Shown: in pieces, positions 25,901 to 33,290 of the stretch
Layout of the letters: every line of letters begins with the position of its first letter
Numbering within the stretch: position 1 is the stretch's first letter
Source of the DNA: an uncultured Eubacteriales bacterium
GTDB taxonomy: Bacteria > Bacillota > Clostridia > Oscillospirales > Acutalibacteraceae
Direction of reading: 5' to 3'
Assembly (NCBI GenBank): GCA_934486635.1
Contig: CAKSPZ010000001.1
Coordinates: forward strand, 310,001-374,000
DNA length: 64,000 nt
The notes under the pieces: generated by a model
Seen by the model: only the letters and a program-made list of their open reading frames with translations
What the model was told of the DNA's origin: nothing
The model's database searches: none
Position numbers and translations under genes: made by a program

Positions 25901-27510
25901 TATACTTTACTACTAGCAGAACTGTCTGGCAATTTAGGGTATAAAATAATTTCAAAATCATCCGGAGCATTGTGCCATCTCCCGCTGTGTTCTTTTGTAT
26001 AAACTACCTTTTCAAGAACTTGCTTTAACATATCGTTTTTGGCTTTTGGAGTTTTTAAGTTTCTATAGACTTCCAAAAGCTTTTCAATTTTAGGAACTAT
26101 ATTTTTTCTATTATTATTTCTTGCTATTTCAGTAGACAAGTTAGATTCAAGTATTAACTTTTCTTTTGTTAGTCTCTCTAATTTTTGAGAATTGACAGAT
26201 GAACGTTCTAAAAATATCTCAGTGCTATATATCCCTTGCTCAAGAAGATCATGAAGTTTATTTATTTGAGATTTAACTTTTTCAATTTCTTTGTTTATTT
26301 TCTTTAATTCGATTTTTTGAGCATTGATATTTATAGACGTGTCTTTGTCAAAACTTATTTCCCAGCTTAATTTATAATCTTTGAGCCATTGCTCAAGTGC
26401 TTCTATTATCCTATTTTCGACGTAGTAAAGGGCGCTGCTTACGTTATTACAAGTTTTTGCTGCGCACATCAATGTATCTGGTTGATTTTTTTCGTTACTG
26501 TAAGGTCTGCGAACCATTTTTCTACCACATTTCCCACACACAATAAGTCCAGCTAATGGATTTTTTATTACGCCTCGTTCTCCTATTGGTCGAGGAGGAT
26601 TTTTGGACATTAGGTTCTGCGCCAAGTCAAATTTTTCTTTTTCTATAATCGCCGGGTGAAGCCCATCTGCTAAAATACAGTCTTCTACAGAGGCTCTAGG
26701 TCGTTCTATTTTTATTTGTCCATCAACTATTTTTTTATTTGTCGGTCTCCAGTTCCAGCGAATTTTTCCAATGTAAGTAGGGTTTATAAGTATATCTCTA
26801 ATGGTTGACGGTACCCAGTCTTTACCTTTTTTAGGTGGTATGCCCATAGCATTTAATTTATTTGCGATAAGACCGGTTCCTAGCCTATTGTAGGTACCGT
26901 CTTCTTGTAGCTCCCCTATAGTGTATAAATCAAAAATAAGCCTTACAATCTCTGCTTCACTCTCTATGGGTTCGAGTGTAAAGCCTTTATCGTTTTCTAT
27001 TTTCTTTCTTTGGTATCCATATGGAGGTTGATTAGCAACGTACTTGCCTTCTCTTACGGAGGCTACACGCCCCCTTTGAAGCCTTCGATTAATCGTTTTG
27101 TATTCTCGCCGACTCATAAAAAGGCCAAACTCAAAATATTCTTCGTCAAATTCATTGTTAGGGTCATAAACTTTCATCGGCGTGATAATCTTTGTATCGC
27201 TCAACTGAAAAGTCTGAGCAACGATACCTTGGTCAATTGTGTTCCCGCGCGCAAGACGTTCAACCTCCATAACAATTACACCATCCCAGAGGCCTTGTTC
27301 GACTTCTGACAATACTTTTTGCATTACGGGGCGTGCTGATATGGTTTCGCCTGAAACAATTTCTTTATATATACATTTAACAGGTATGTGCATTTTTTTT
27401 GCCAGCTCAAGCAATGCTCTTTCATGACGCGCTAAAGTTTCACACTCACCGCGATTTTCTGCTTCTACATCAGCGCGTGATTTTCTTAAATATATGCAAT
27501 ATTTTTCCAT
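25900..27510 (-). CDS. large serine recombinase (integrase/excisionase)
   Basis: The protein of about 536 residues has an N-terminal resolvase domain with the catalytic serine in YLRKSR (about residue 11) and the arginine cluster VMEVERLARG. A recombinase domain follows (GYQRKK to PTYIGKIRW), then a zinc ribbon (CGKCGRKM to CAAKTCNN) and a long coiled coil. This is the plan of phiC31-type integrases and of the skin-element recombinases. The start at 27510 is chosen because GGAAGGA lies upstream. The gene sits right at the att junction in cotJC. It probably integrates the element and, with a directionality factor or sporulation-specific expression, excises it. Confidence 0.95.
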   Translation of the reverse strand: MEKYCIYLRKSRADVEAENRGECETLARHERALLELAKKMHIPVKCIYKEIVSGETISARPVMQKVLSEVEQGLWDGVIVMEVERLARGNTIDQGIVAQTFQLSDTKIITPMKVYDPNNEFDEEYFEFGLFMSRREYKTINRRLQRGRVASVREGKYVANQPPYGYQRKKIENDKGFTLEPIESEAEIVRLIFDLYTIGELQEDGTYNRLGTGLIANKLNAMGIPPKKGKDWVPSTIRDILINPTYIGKIRWNWRPTNKKIVDGQIKIERPRASVEDCILADGLHPAIIEKEKFDLAQNLMSKNPPRPIGERGVIKNPLAGLIVCGKCGRKMVRRPYSNEKNQPDTLMCAAKTCNNVSSALYYVENRIIEALEQWLKDYKLSWEISFDKDTSININAQKIELKKINKEIEKVKSQINKLHDLLEQGIYSTEIFLERSSVNSQKLERLTKEKLILESNLSTEIARNNNRKNIVPKIEKLLEVYRNLKTPKAKNDMLKQVLEKVVYTKEHSGRWHNAPDDFEIILYPKLPDSSASSKV

Positions 27511-27553
27511 AACAATTTTTCCTTCCATATGTTTTTTATCTTATTATACACTG

Positions 27554-27585
27554 ATATTGGGACAAAAAAGCAACTATATCGGAAC
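27554..27585. promoter_or_regulatory. direct repeats between integrase and early operon
   Basis: ATATTGGGAC at 27554-27563 and ATATCGGAAC at 27576-27585 are near-identical and exactly 22 bp apart, two helical turns. They lie in the control region between divergent genes and may bind a regulator as a dimer. Confidence 0.4.
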
Positions 27586-27608
27586 TAAAATATAAAGGAG
27601 TAATAATC

Positions 27609-27755
27609 ATGCAAACATTTTTGCTAATAGTAATTTTCATTTTAATAGTAATAATTTTGAAACAAGCGGATGAATTAAGAAACCTCGAAAGAAAAACTCT
27701 TGATGCGTTCAAAATCGTCTGCAAAAAATTAAAACAAAATACGGAGGACAGATAA
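27609..27755 (+). CDS. 48-residue single-span membrane protein
   Basis: A hydrophobic helix at residues 4-16 (Phe-Leu-Leu-Ile-Val-Ile-Phe-Ile) is followed by a basic, helical tail. AAAGGAG sits at a good distance from the ATG at 27609, and the stop is one base before the next gene. It is the first gene of the rightward phage operon. The function is unknown. Small proteins here can be directionality factors, but the membrane helix argues against that. Confidence 0.65.
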   Translation: MQTFLLIVIFILIVIILKQADELRNLERKTLDAFKIVCKKLKQNTEDR

Positions 27756-27756
27756 A

Positions 27757-27981
27757 ATGATGGATTTAATTGAAAAAAATTATCTTATGCCACCAGACAA
27801 TGAAGCAATTCCAGTTTTAAAATGTTTTTTTTGTGATGAAGATATTTATGAGGGTGATGATTATTATGTTTTAAATGGTTTTGACTGTTGCGAAGAATGT
27901 TTAAATGTTCACTTTAAATTTACTGCCGAAGCCATAGACTATGAGGCAGAAATAGCAGATTTAGAATATCACGAGCGCTGA
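27757..27981 (+). CDS. small zinc-ribbon phage protein
   Basis: This 74-residue protein has two cysteine pairs, Cys-Phe-Phe-Cys near residue 23 and Cys-Cys-Glu-Glu-Cys near residue 46, spaced as in short zinc ribbons. A Glu/Asp-rich tail follows. Similar small zinc proteins are common in phage replication regions, without known function. The stop codon TGA lies inside the first stem-loop of the repeat element at 27975. Confidence 0.7.
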   Translation: MMDLIEKNYLMPPDNEAIPVLKCFFCDEDIYEGDDYYVLNGFDCCEECLNVHFKFTAEAIDYEAEIADLEYHER

Positions 27982-28039
27982 GCCAGCGCAGGCAGTTCGC
28001 GCATAAGATTTATATGGAAATTTTAGTATATCTCACGCG
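27975..28039 (+). repeat. 65-nt structured repeat element, copy A
   Basis: Hairpin GCGCTG-AGC-CAGCGC, then AGGCAGTTCGC, 17 variable bases, AAATTTTAGT and an end CTCACGCG. The same order and spacing recur at 39131-39195, without gaps over 65 positions. TTCGCG and CGCGAA can form a second stem. It overlaps the preceding stop codon. Confidence 0.7.
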
Positions 28040-28072
28040 AAAAAATTAATTTAATAATTGAAGGTGAAAAGA

Positions 28073-28702
28073 ATGGAACAGAGTAAATCAGTATTTGAGA
28101 CACTGTTTGAAATTAACGTAAACGACCACGCCGAAAAGAAAAATGGCCTATCGTACCTATCTTGGCCATATGCGTGGGCGGAGGTGAAAAAGCGTTTTCC
28201 AGATGCAAATTATAAAGTTTACGAAACTGAAAACGGGTGCATTTATTTCACCGATGGAAAAACTTGTTGGGTGAAGACAGGCGTTGAGGTTGCTGGTCTT
28301 GAGCACATTGAGTACTTACCGATAATGGATTATAAAAATAAATCAATTAGTCTTGAGAATATCACGAGCTTTGATGTAAACAAATCGATTCAAAGAAGCT
28401 TAACAAAGGCCTTAGCTCGGCATGGGTTGGGTCTTTATTTGTATGCTGGTGAAGATTTGCCTGAAATTGAAGTCGAAAAAATTAGCGCCAAAGATGCAAA
28501 AATTCTTCAGAATGTGGTAAGGAACTTTGATGAGCCTGATAAATTGTATGCTACGCTCTTAAAAAAATACAACGTAAGCAGTTTTAAAGAACTGACGGTT
28601 AAGCAGCGAGTTGAAATTTTGGAGGGGCTCAACGAACTATCAAGAAAGAAGGAGGCGCAAGATGGAGATAAAATTCACAGTTCCGGGGCCACCGAAAGGT
28701 AA
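28073..28702 (+). CDS. Sak/DUF1071-type single-strand annealing protein
   Basis: The 209-residue protein has the DUF1071 signature Leu-Ser-Tyr-Leu-Ser-Trp-Pro-Tyr-Ala-Trp near residue 28 and SIQRSLTKALARHGLGLYLY near residue 110. These are Rad52-like phage recombinases that anneal complementary single strands, often paired with an SSB. The start at 28073 follows GAAGGTG. Downstream genes for RusA and SSB complete a recombination-replication set. Confidence 0.87.
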   Translation: MEQSKSVFETLFEINVNDHAEKKNGLSYLSWPYAWAEVKKRFPDANYKVYETENGCIYFTDGKTCWVKTGVEVAGLEHIEYLPIMDYKNKSISLENITSFDVNKSIQRSLTKALARHGLGLYLYAGEDLPEIEVEKISAKDAKILQNVVRNFDEPDKLYATLLKKYNVSSFKELTVKQRVEILEGLNELSRKKEAQDGDKIHSSGATER

Positions 28703-29087
28703 ACAGCGACCTCGAATATGTAAGGTTAATGGGCGAAGCATGGCGTATACACCAAAAGAAACAATCGAATACGAAAGACTCGGAAGGGCAAGTTATACAG
28801 CCGTTTCTAAAGCGAAATTCGAAAGGAATTTACCGCTAGAAATCAGTATACTTGCCCTTTTCCCTATTCCGAAATATGTCAGCAGGAAAACAAAAGAACT
28901 GATGCTAAATGGACGTCTTTTTCCGACTAAAAAGCCTGACGCAGATAACATTATCAAGGTTATTTTAGACGCGTTAAATGGCCTTGCTTATCGAGATGAC
29001 GTGCAGATTTGCAGGGTTTATTTCGAGAAAATGTACGCCGAAATTCCAGAAATAAAAGTTTTAATAAAAAATTATGAGGTGTGTTAA
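28662..29087 (+). CDS. RusA-family Holliday junction resolvase
   Basis: The 141-residue protein begins Val-Pro-Gly-x-Pro-Lys-Gly-Lys-Gln-Arg and has the acidic motif KPDADNIIKVILDALNG, whose aspartates bind metal. RusA cuts four-way junctions in phage recombination. GAAGGAGG lies before the ATG at 28662. The start is inside the annealing-protein gene by 41 nt, implying coupling. Confidence 0.92.
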   Translation: MEIKFTVPGPPKGKQRPRICKVNGRSMAYTPKETIEYERLGRASYTAVSKAKFERNLPLEISILALFPIPKYVSRKTKELMLNGRLFPTKKPDADNIIKVILDALNGLAYRDDVQICRVYFEKMYAEIPEIKVLIKNYEVC

Positions 29088-29090
29088 TTT

Positions 29091-29480
29091 ATGAAGACAA
29101 CAAAAATTTATGACAACGAAAAAGAAGTTTACAGCGGCAATTGCTACGTCAACACAGTGATTTTCAGAGGCAGAATTTACAACGAATTTAAAAAAGTTGG
29201 TCAGGATGGAATAAAGTTTTCTCTACAACTTAGTAATGGGAAAGACTCAAAAACAGGCGAATGGAACAAGCCAACATTCGCTGATTGTACTGCATTTGGA
29301 GGAATTGCAACGCGCATTTTAAACGAGTACAAGCCCAAAGATGAAATTTGGTTAATTGCAAAATATTACTCAAAACAGCAAGACGGCAAGTATTACAAAG
29401 GCTTTATTGTCCGTGAGATCATCACAGAGCAAGAGATACAACAAGCCAGTGAGTCAGTATTTGACGATTTGCCTTTTTAG
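29091..29480 (+). CDS. ssb: single-stranded DNA-binding (SSB-like) protein
   Basis: The 129-residue protein shows an OB-fold pattern of strands and ends with the acidic tip Asp-Asp-Leu-Pro-Phe, the SSB tail that recruits partner proteins. It differs from bacterial SSB in the core, so it is a phage version. It lies 3 nt after rusA in the same operon. Its TAG stop directly behind the Phe shows that TAG works as a stop in this element. Confidence 0.83.
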   Translation: MKTTKIYDNEKEVYSGNCYVNTVIFRGRIYNEFKKVGQDGIKFSLQLSNGKDSKTGEWNKPTFADCTAFGGIATRILNEYKPKDEIWLIAKYYSKQQDGKYYKGFIVREIITEQEIQQASESVFDDLPF

Positions 29481-29496
29481 CGGGAGGAAGTTTTAA

Positions 29497-30255
29497 ATGC
29501 AAAGAGATTTTAAAGGCATTTGGATACCAAAAGAATTGTGGATACTTAAGGACTTAAGTTTGCTCGAAAAAGTTATGTTAATCGAGATAGACAGCTTAGA
29601 CAACGAAAACGGTTGCTATGCGTCTAACGATTATTTTGCAGATTTTTTCGGTATGAGCAAAGGTCGTATCTCTAAAGTAATCAACAGCTTGGTGAAAAGA
29701 GGGTTTGTAACGTCTGAGTTGAAGTATCAAAAGGGAACGCAGCTTGTAGAAAAAAGAATTCTAAAAATATCTCGTTGGCATAAAGCAAAAAACAAAATTA
29801 CCTCTAGTCAAAAACAACTAGAGGGTATGGAAGAAAACGACCAGGGGTATAGTCAAAGTCGACCACGAAGTATAGTTGAAAACGACCAAGAGAATAAATT
29901 AGAGAATAAATTAAACTCTTCGTCGCAGATTTTTGAGGAGCCAAAAATCGACGACAACGACGTTAAAAAGAAGAAAATTTTTGAAACCGATAGTGACCCA
30001 TATTTGCTGGCGAAATTCTTGGAAAAATGCATCACAGAAAATAATCCGAAGTTTCCGCAAAACGAATCGCAACGCCAGCGATGGGCAAAAGACTTTGATT
30101 TGATGATTCGCAGAGACAAAATTGACGCCGATGACATTGCTGAAGTCATCGACTGGTGTCAGAATGATAGCTTTTGGCGAAGCAATATCTTATCAGGCAA
30201 GAAAGTTCGAGAGAAATACCAGCAACTTCGAATGCGAATGAAATCCAGAAATTAA
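29497..30255 (+). CDS. phage replication initiator/helicase loader with winged helix and DnaD-like end
   Basis: Residues 1-90 form a winged-helix domain (NDYFADFFGMSKGRISKVINSLVKRGFV). A polar linker follows, and the last 70 residues carry DIAEVIDWCQNDSFWRSNILSGKKVREKYQQLR, a DnaD-like tail seen in phage initiators. Such proteins bind the phage origin and load DnaB, which is encoded just downstream. A terminator follows at once. Confidence 0.85.
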   Translation: MQRDFKGIWIPKELWILKDLSLLEKVMLIEIDSLDNENGCYASNDYFADFFGMSKGRISKVINSLVKRGFVTSELKYQKGTQLVEKRILKISRWHKAKNKITSSQKQLEGMEENDQGYSQSRPRSIVENDQENKLENKLNSSSQIFEEPKIDDNDVKKKKIFETDSDPYLLAKFLEKCITENNPKFPQNESQRQRWAKDFDLMIRRDKIDADDIAEVIDWCQNDSFWRSNILSGKKVREKYQQLRMRMKSRN

Positions 30256-30288
30256 AAATACCACCGAGATACAACTCGATGGTATTTT
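30256..30288. terminator. two-way terminator between initiator and MerR-type regulator
   Basis: AAATACCA-C-CGAG and CTCG-A-TGGTATTT pair with one internal mismatch, followed by TTTTCCTTTATTT. It ends both the rightward early unit and the leftward regulator gene. Confidence 0.8.
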
Positions 30289-30291
30289 CCT

Positions 30292-31023
30292 TTATTTACA
30301 ATAAATCTCAATTGCTTGGCTTATAAACTCAGACAATCCTTTTTCATGTTTATCAATATTTTTAGTAAAGCGTTCGTCTTGGACATACATGTTAGACAGT
30401 CCCATGAGTGTTTCGTTAGTACACTCATAAAAATTATTAGATATGAAGTCTTGCCAACGCTTTACAAGTATCTGAGCTTCTTGTGAGTTAGCTCCTTTAT
30501 TCATTATACTAGCAAAATCTTGGAAAATTTCATTAATTGAGTTACCTATTTTTCCCCAATCTTCTTTGCTGTATTTGGCAGTTTTTATCTCATATTCTTT
30601 ATACTCATCTGTATTAGAATATAATTCTTTAGCCTCCTGTTGGTATTGCTTTTGTATTTTTTCAATTTCAGAAAAATCAAATTCTTTAAAACTCATTTTA
30701 GTTTCTCCTTTCAATGTTCTATCAACAAGTTTTATTAATTTAGTTAACCGATTACGTTTCAAAATTAATAAATCTTTATGATTTATTAGTGCTTTTTTTC
30801 TATCAAAAGATGGATTTTCTATTATAGATTTTATTTCTTTTAATGGAAAATCTAGTTCTTTAAAAAATAAAATCTGCTGTAAAATCTCTAAGTCTTCATC
30901 ACTATACAGTCTATAGCCAGATTCAGAAACCTTGCTTGGTTTAAATAAATCTATTTTATCGTAATAATGAAGCATGCGAACGCTAAGTCCTGTTAGATTA
31001 GAAACTTGCTTTACTGTTTTCAT
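30292..31023 (-). CDS. MerR-family activator with TipAS-like antibiotic-recognition domain
   Basis: Residues 1-70 are the MerR DNA-binding domain (TVKQVSNLTGLSVRMLHYYDKIDLFKPS, YRLYSDEDLEILQQI). A dimerisation helix follows, and the last 120 residues fit the TipAS fold, which in known members binds thiopeptides or other multidrug ligands and then activates transcription. It is read opposite to the replication genes on both sides, so it looks inserted. The likely target is its own promoter at 31129-31159. No resistance pump is adjacent, so the benefit may simply be drug sequestration. Confidence 0.87.
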   Translation of the reverse strand: MKTVKQVSNLTGLSVRMLHYYDKIDLFKPSKVSESGYRLYSDEDLEILQQILFFKELDFPLKEIKSIIENPSFDRKKALINHKDLLILKRNRLTKLIKLVDRTLKGETKMSFKEFDFSEIEKIQKQYQQEAKELYSNTDEYKEYEIKTAKYSKEDWGKIGNSINEIFQDFASIMNKGANSQEAQILVKRWQDFISNNFYECTNETLMGLSNMYVQDERFTKNIDKHEKGLSEFISQAIEIYCK

Positions 31024-31067
31024 AAAAATTTCACCCCCATTTTTGATAGTTTTTTATTTAGAGCCAT
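31022..31067 (-). CDS. possible 14-residue leader peptide before the MerR-type gene
   Basis: ATG at 31067 opens a short frame (Met-Ala-Leu-Asn-Lys-Lys) whose TGA stop overlaps the ATG of the regulator. A 7-bp inverted repeat (31059-31065 with 31117-31123) surrounds the 5' leader. It could couple or attenuate translation, but its own ribosome site is weak. Confidence 0.25.
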
Positions 31068-31128
31068 TAAACCAGGACAACCCTCGCCGGCATAAGTTTT
31101 TTTATCGGTGATTTTCGGCTCTATTTTT

Positions 31129-31159
31129 ATTTTAAACCATGACATTATGTCATAGTCAA
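31129..31159 (-). promoter_or_regulatory. MerR-type promoter with 19-bp spacer and central palindrome
   Basis: On the minus strand TTGACT and TAAAAT are 19 bases apart. The spacer contains the perfect 7-bp palindrome ATGACAT-A-ATGTCAT (31139-31153). An overlong spacer carrying a dyad is the hallmark of promoters activated by MerR-family proteins, here most likely the gene at 30292-31023. Confidence 0.82.
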
Positions 31160-31190
31160 TACTTTTTTTAAAAATTTTTTGAGGTGTAAC

Positions 31191-32546
31191 ATGGACTCTA
31201 AAAATGAAGTAGCTAAAAGCGCTGAGATGTGCGTTATAGGCGCGATATTAATTGACGAAAAAGCTTTGGCAAATGTCATTCAAACATTAAAGCCAGAGCA
31301 TTTCTATTTTGATGAGCTGAAAGCTGCGTACCAAGCCATTTTGGAGTTATCAAGTGAAGGCAAAAGCATCGATTTTGTGTCAGTCTTGAAAAAGCTTGTT
31401 GCAGAGGGATTTTACGATGAAAAACAAGCCAAGCAGATGCTTTTAGAGTGTGCTAACTTGGTTCCATCTATCAGCCAGTCTGAGGCTTATGCAAAGACTG
31501 TTGTTGATAGCTTTAAGGCTAGAAAGTTACGAGAAATTGGCACTCGCTTAGCTTTTGACGGCGTATTTGCTGAAAATGTGAACGAGGTCTCCGAAGGGAT
31601 TATGAGCGACCTATACGAGGTGGTTTCGGAACAACACAAAAAGCAATTGAAAACTGTTGGCGCCATCGGCACACAGGTTTTTGAGGGCTACAGCAACGAT
31701 GGACAAGACTTAGAAAATCGCTCACACACTGGATTTTCGCGGCTGGATGAGATTCTAAAGGGGATGTCTGCTGGAAATTTAATAATTCTCGCGGCAAGAC
31801 CAAAACTTGGAAAAACGGCCTTTGCCCTTTCAATTGCCGAGAATATCGCGAAATCTGGCAAGACGGTTGCGTTTTATTCGCTAGAGATGGAAAGTTCAGA
31901 GATTTACGAACGGCTGCTCTCTAAACGGTCAAAAATCCCCATGAACACGCTAATTGACCGGCGCTTTAAAGATAAGCGCCGACCTCAAAAAGTACGTGCT
32001 GAGGAAATTAACAAGATTGCCGAGTCTATCGATAAAATCTACAGTCTGCCGATAAAAATCAATGACAATCCGGCTTGCACGGTCAATGATGTTCGGTTAG
32101 AGTCAAGGTTAGTTAAGGATTTAGGACTGATTGTGATTGATTATTTACAGCTAATGCGAAGCACAAAAAGGTTTGAGAATAGAAATTTGGAGGTTGGCGC
32201 TATTTGCCGAGAACTTAAGTGTTTAGCTTCGGAACTGGGCGTTCCGATTTTATGCTTATCGCAGCTAAACCGAACAAGCGATGAGAGTACTCGGCCAAGT
32301 CCGTCAGAGCTTCGTGATAGTGGTTCTATCGAGCAGGACGCCAACAAGGTCATTTTGATGTGGAGTATCGAGAAAAATTTGAATGAGCGAGGATTGGTAG
32401 AATCAAAAACAATTGGCGTTGATGTAGCTTTAAACAGGCGTGGCACAACAGGTGTCACGCTGTTTAATTTCAACGGAAATTACATGTATTTTACGGAGCT
32501 TGACCGCAAATATGAAGAGCCGAAAGCGAAGAAAAATTGGAGGTAA
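31191..32546 (+). CDS. replicative DNA helicase, DnaB-like
   Basis: The protein of about 451 residues has an N-terminal DnaB domain (EMCVIGAILIDEKAL) and a RecA-like motor with Walker A AARPKLGKTAFAL near residue 199, Walker B LIVIDYLQLM near 310, and SQLNRTSDE-RPSPSELRDSGSIEQDA. It unwinds phage DNA at the fork and is loaded by the upstream initiator. GAGGTG before the ATG at 31191 sets the start. Confidence 0.95.
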   Translation: MDSKNEVAKSAEMCVIGAILIDEKALANVIQTLKPEHFYFDELKAAYQAILELSSEGKSIDFVSVLKKLVAEGFYDEKQAKQMLLECANLVPSISQSEAYAKTVVDSFKARKLREIGTRLAFDGVFAENVNEVSEGIMSDLYEVVSEQHKKQLKTVGAIGTQVFEGYSNDGQDLENRSHTGFSRLDEILKGMSAGNLIILAARPKLGKTAFALSIAENIAKSGKTVAFYSLEMESSEIYERLLSKRSKIPMNTLIDRRFKDKRRPQKVRAEEINKIAESIDKIYSLPIKINDNPACTVNDVRLESRLVKDLGLIVIDYLQLMRSTKRFENRNLEVGAICRELKCLASELGVPILCLSQLNRTSDESTRPSPSELRDSGSIEQDANKVILMWSIEKNLNERGLVESKTIGVDVALNRRGTTGVTLFNFNGNYMYFTELDRKYEEPKAKKNWR

Positions 32547-32551
32547 ATGTT

Positions 32552-32779
32552 ATGGACATTAAGTTGGTGAAAAACTTGCTGGGAAAGACTGTCTATTACG
32601 ACACTGGACAGATAAATTTTGACGGTTGTAGCATAAAAGATTTTATTTTTACAGCGTGCATTTTGCATAAAAAGAAAAACGGACCGCTATATTATCAAGC
32701 TGAGTTAATGGACACAGTGGGCAAAAATTCAATAATAATCGTACCACTTGAGAAAGTCTTAACTAAAAGTGAAGTGTGA
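32552..32779 (+). CDS. 75-residue phage protein of unknown function
   Basis: A small protein with predicted strands (KTVYYDTGQINFDGCSIKDFIFTACIL) and no membrane segment or known motif. GGAGG sits nine bases before the ATG at 32552, inside the last codons of the helicase gene. It is co-transcribed with the helicase and the following regulator. No family is recognised. Confidence 0.65.
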   Translation: MDIKLVKNLLGKTVYYDTGQINFDGCSIKDFIFTACILHKKKNGPLYYQAELMDTVGKNSIIIVPLEKVLTKSEV

Positions 32780-32790
32780 GGTGAAGCGTT

Positions 32791-33192
32791 TTGACGAAAA
32801 AAGAGCTATCTCAATTGTACTACCTAAAAAAAGAAATCAAGCAACAACAGCGACGTATTGCCGAGTTAGAAGCTATCGCGACTAATTGCTCAACAAATAT
32901 TACAGGCTTGCCGAGCGGCAACGGCGTCTCTGACAAAATCGGTAATTATGCTGCTCAAATAGCTGATTTAAAGGCTCTTTTAGACCTCAATTTGAAGAAG
33001 TGTTTTTACGAATTAAATCGGCTGGATAGATTTATTCAAAGTGTAGAAGACAGTCAGATGAGAATTATTTTAACCTTGAGATACGTTCAAGGATTTAGCT
33101 GGCAAAAAATAGCTTATGCCATCGGAGAGCACGATGAACAGTATCCTCGTCGCAAGCATAATGCTTTTCTTAAAAGTACGAACGATCATTAG
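32791..33192 (+). CDS. ArpU/DUF1492-like phage transcriptional regulator
   Basis: This 133-residue protein has an N-terminal coiled coil and a C-terminal sigma-region-4-like helix-turn-helix (MRIILTLRYVQGFSWQKIAYAIGE). Proteins of this kind sit between early and late genes and switch on late transcription. It starts with TTG after GTGAGGTGA. The restriction block was inserted between it and the packaging genes. Confidence 0.8.
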   Translation: MTKKELSQLYYLKKEIKQQQRRIAELEAIATNCSTNITGLPSGNGVSDKIGNYAAQIADLKALLDLNLKKCFYELNRLDRFIQSVEDSQMRIILTLRYVQGFSWQKIAYAIGEHDEQYPRRKHNAFLKSTNDH

Positions 33193-33226
33193 CTACAGAC
33201 GCATTGTGCACACTAACTAAATTTAT

Positions 33227-33255
33227 TTGCATTCTTCTCCAAATTATGTTATAAT
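33227..33255 (+). promoter_or_regulatory. promoter of the restriction block
   Basis: TTGCAT at 33227-33232 and a perfect TATAAT at 33250-33255 are 17 bases apart, 36 nt before the first restriction gene. Its own promoter fits expression in the lysogen. Confidence 0.7.
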
Positions 33256-33290
33256 AATATCCATGAATTACATTTTGGCAGGTGGTGACG

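Noticed and set aside
27609..27755. Excision directionality factor
   Set aside because: The product is a single-span membrane protein. Nothing in the sequence resembles known directionality factors.
27975..28039. CRISPR repeats
   Set aside because: Copies are 4-11 kb apart, diverged, and lie between unrelated genes. There is no spacer array and no cas gene.
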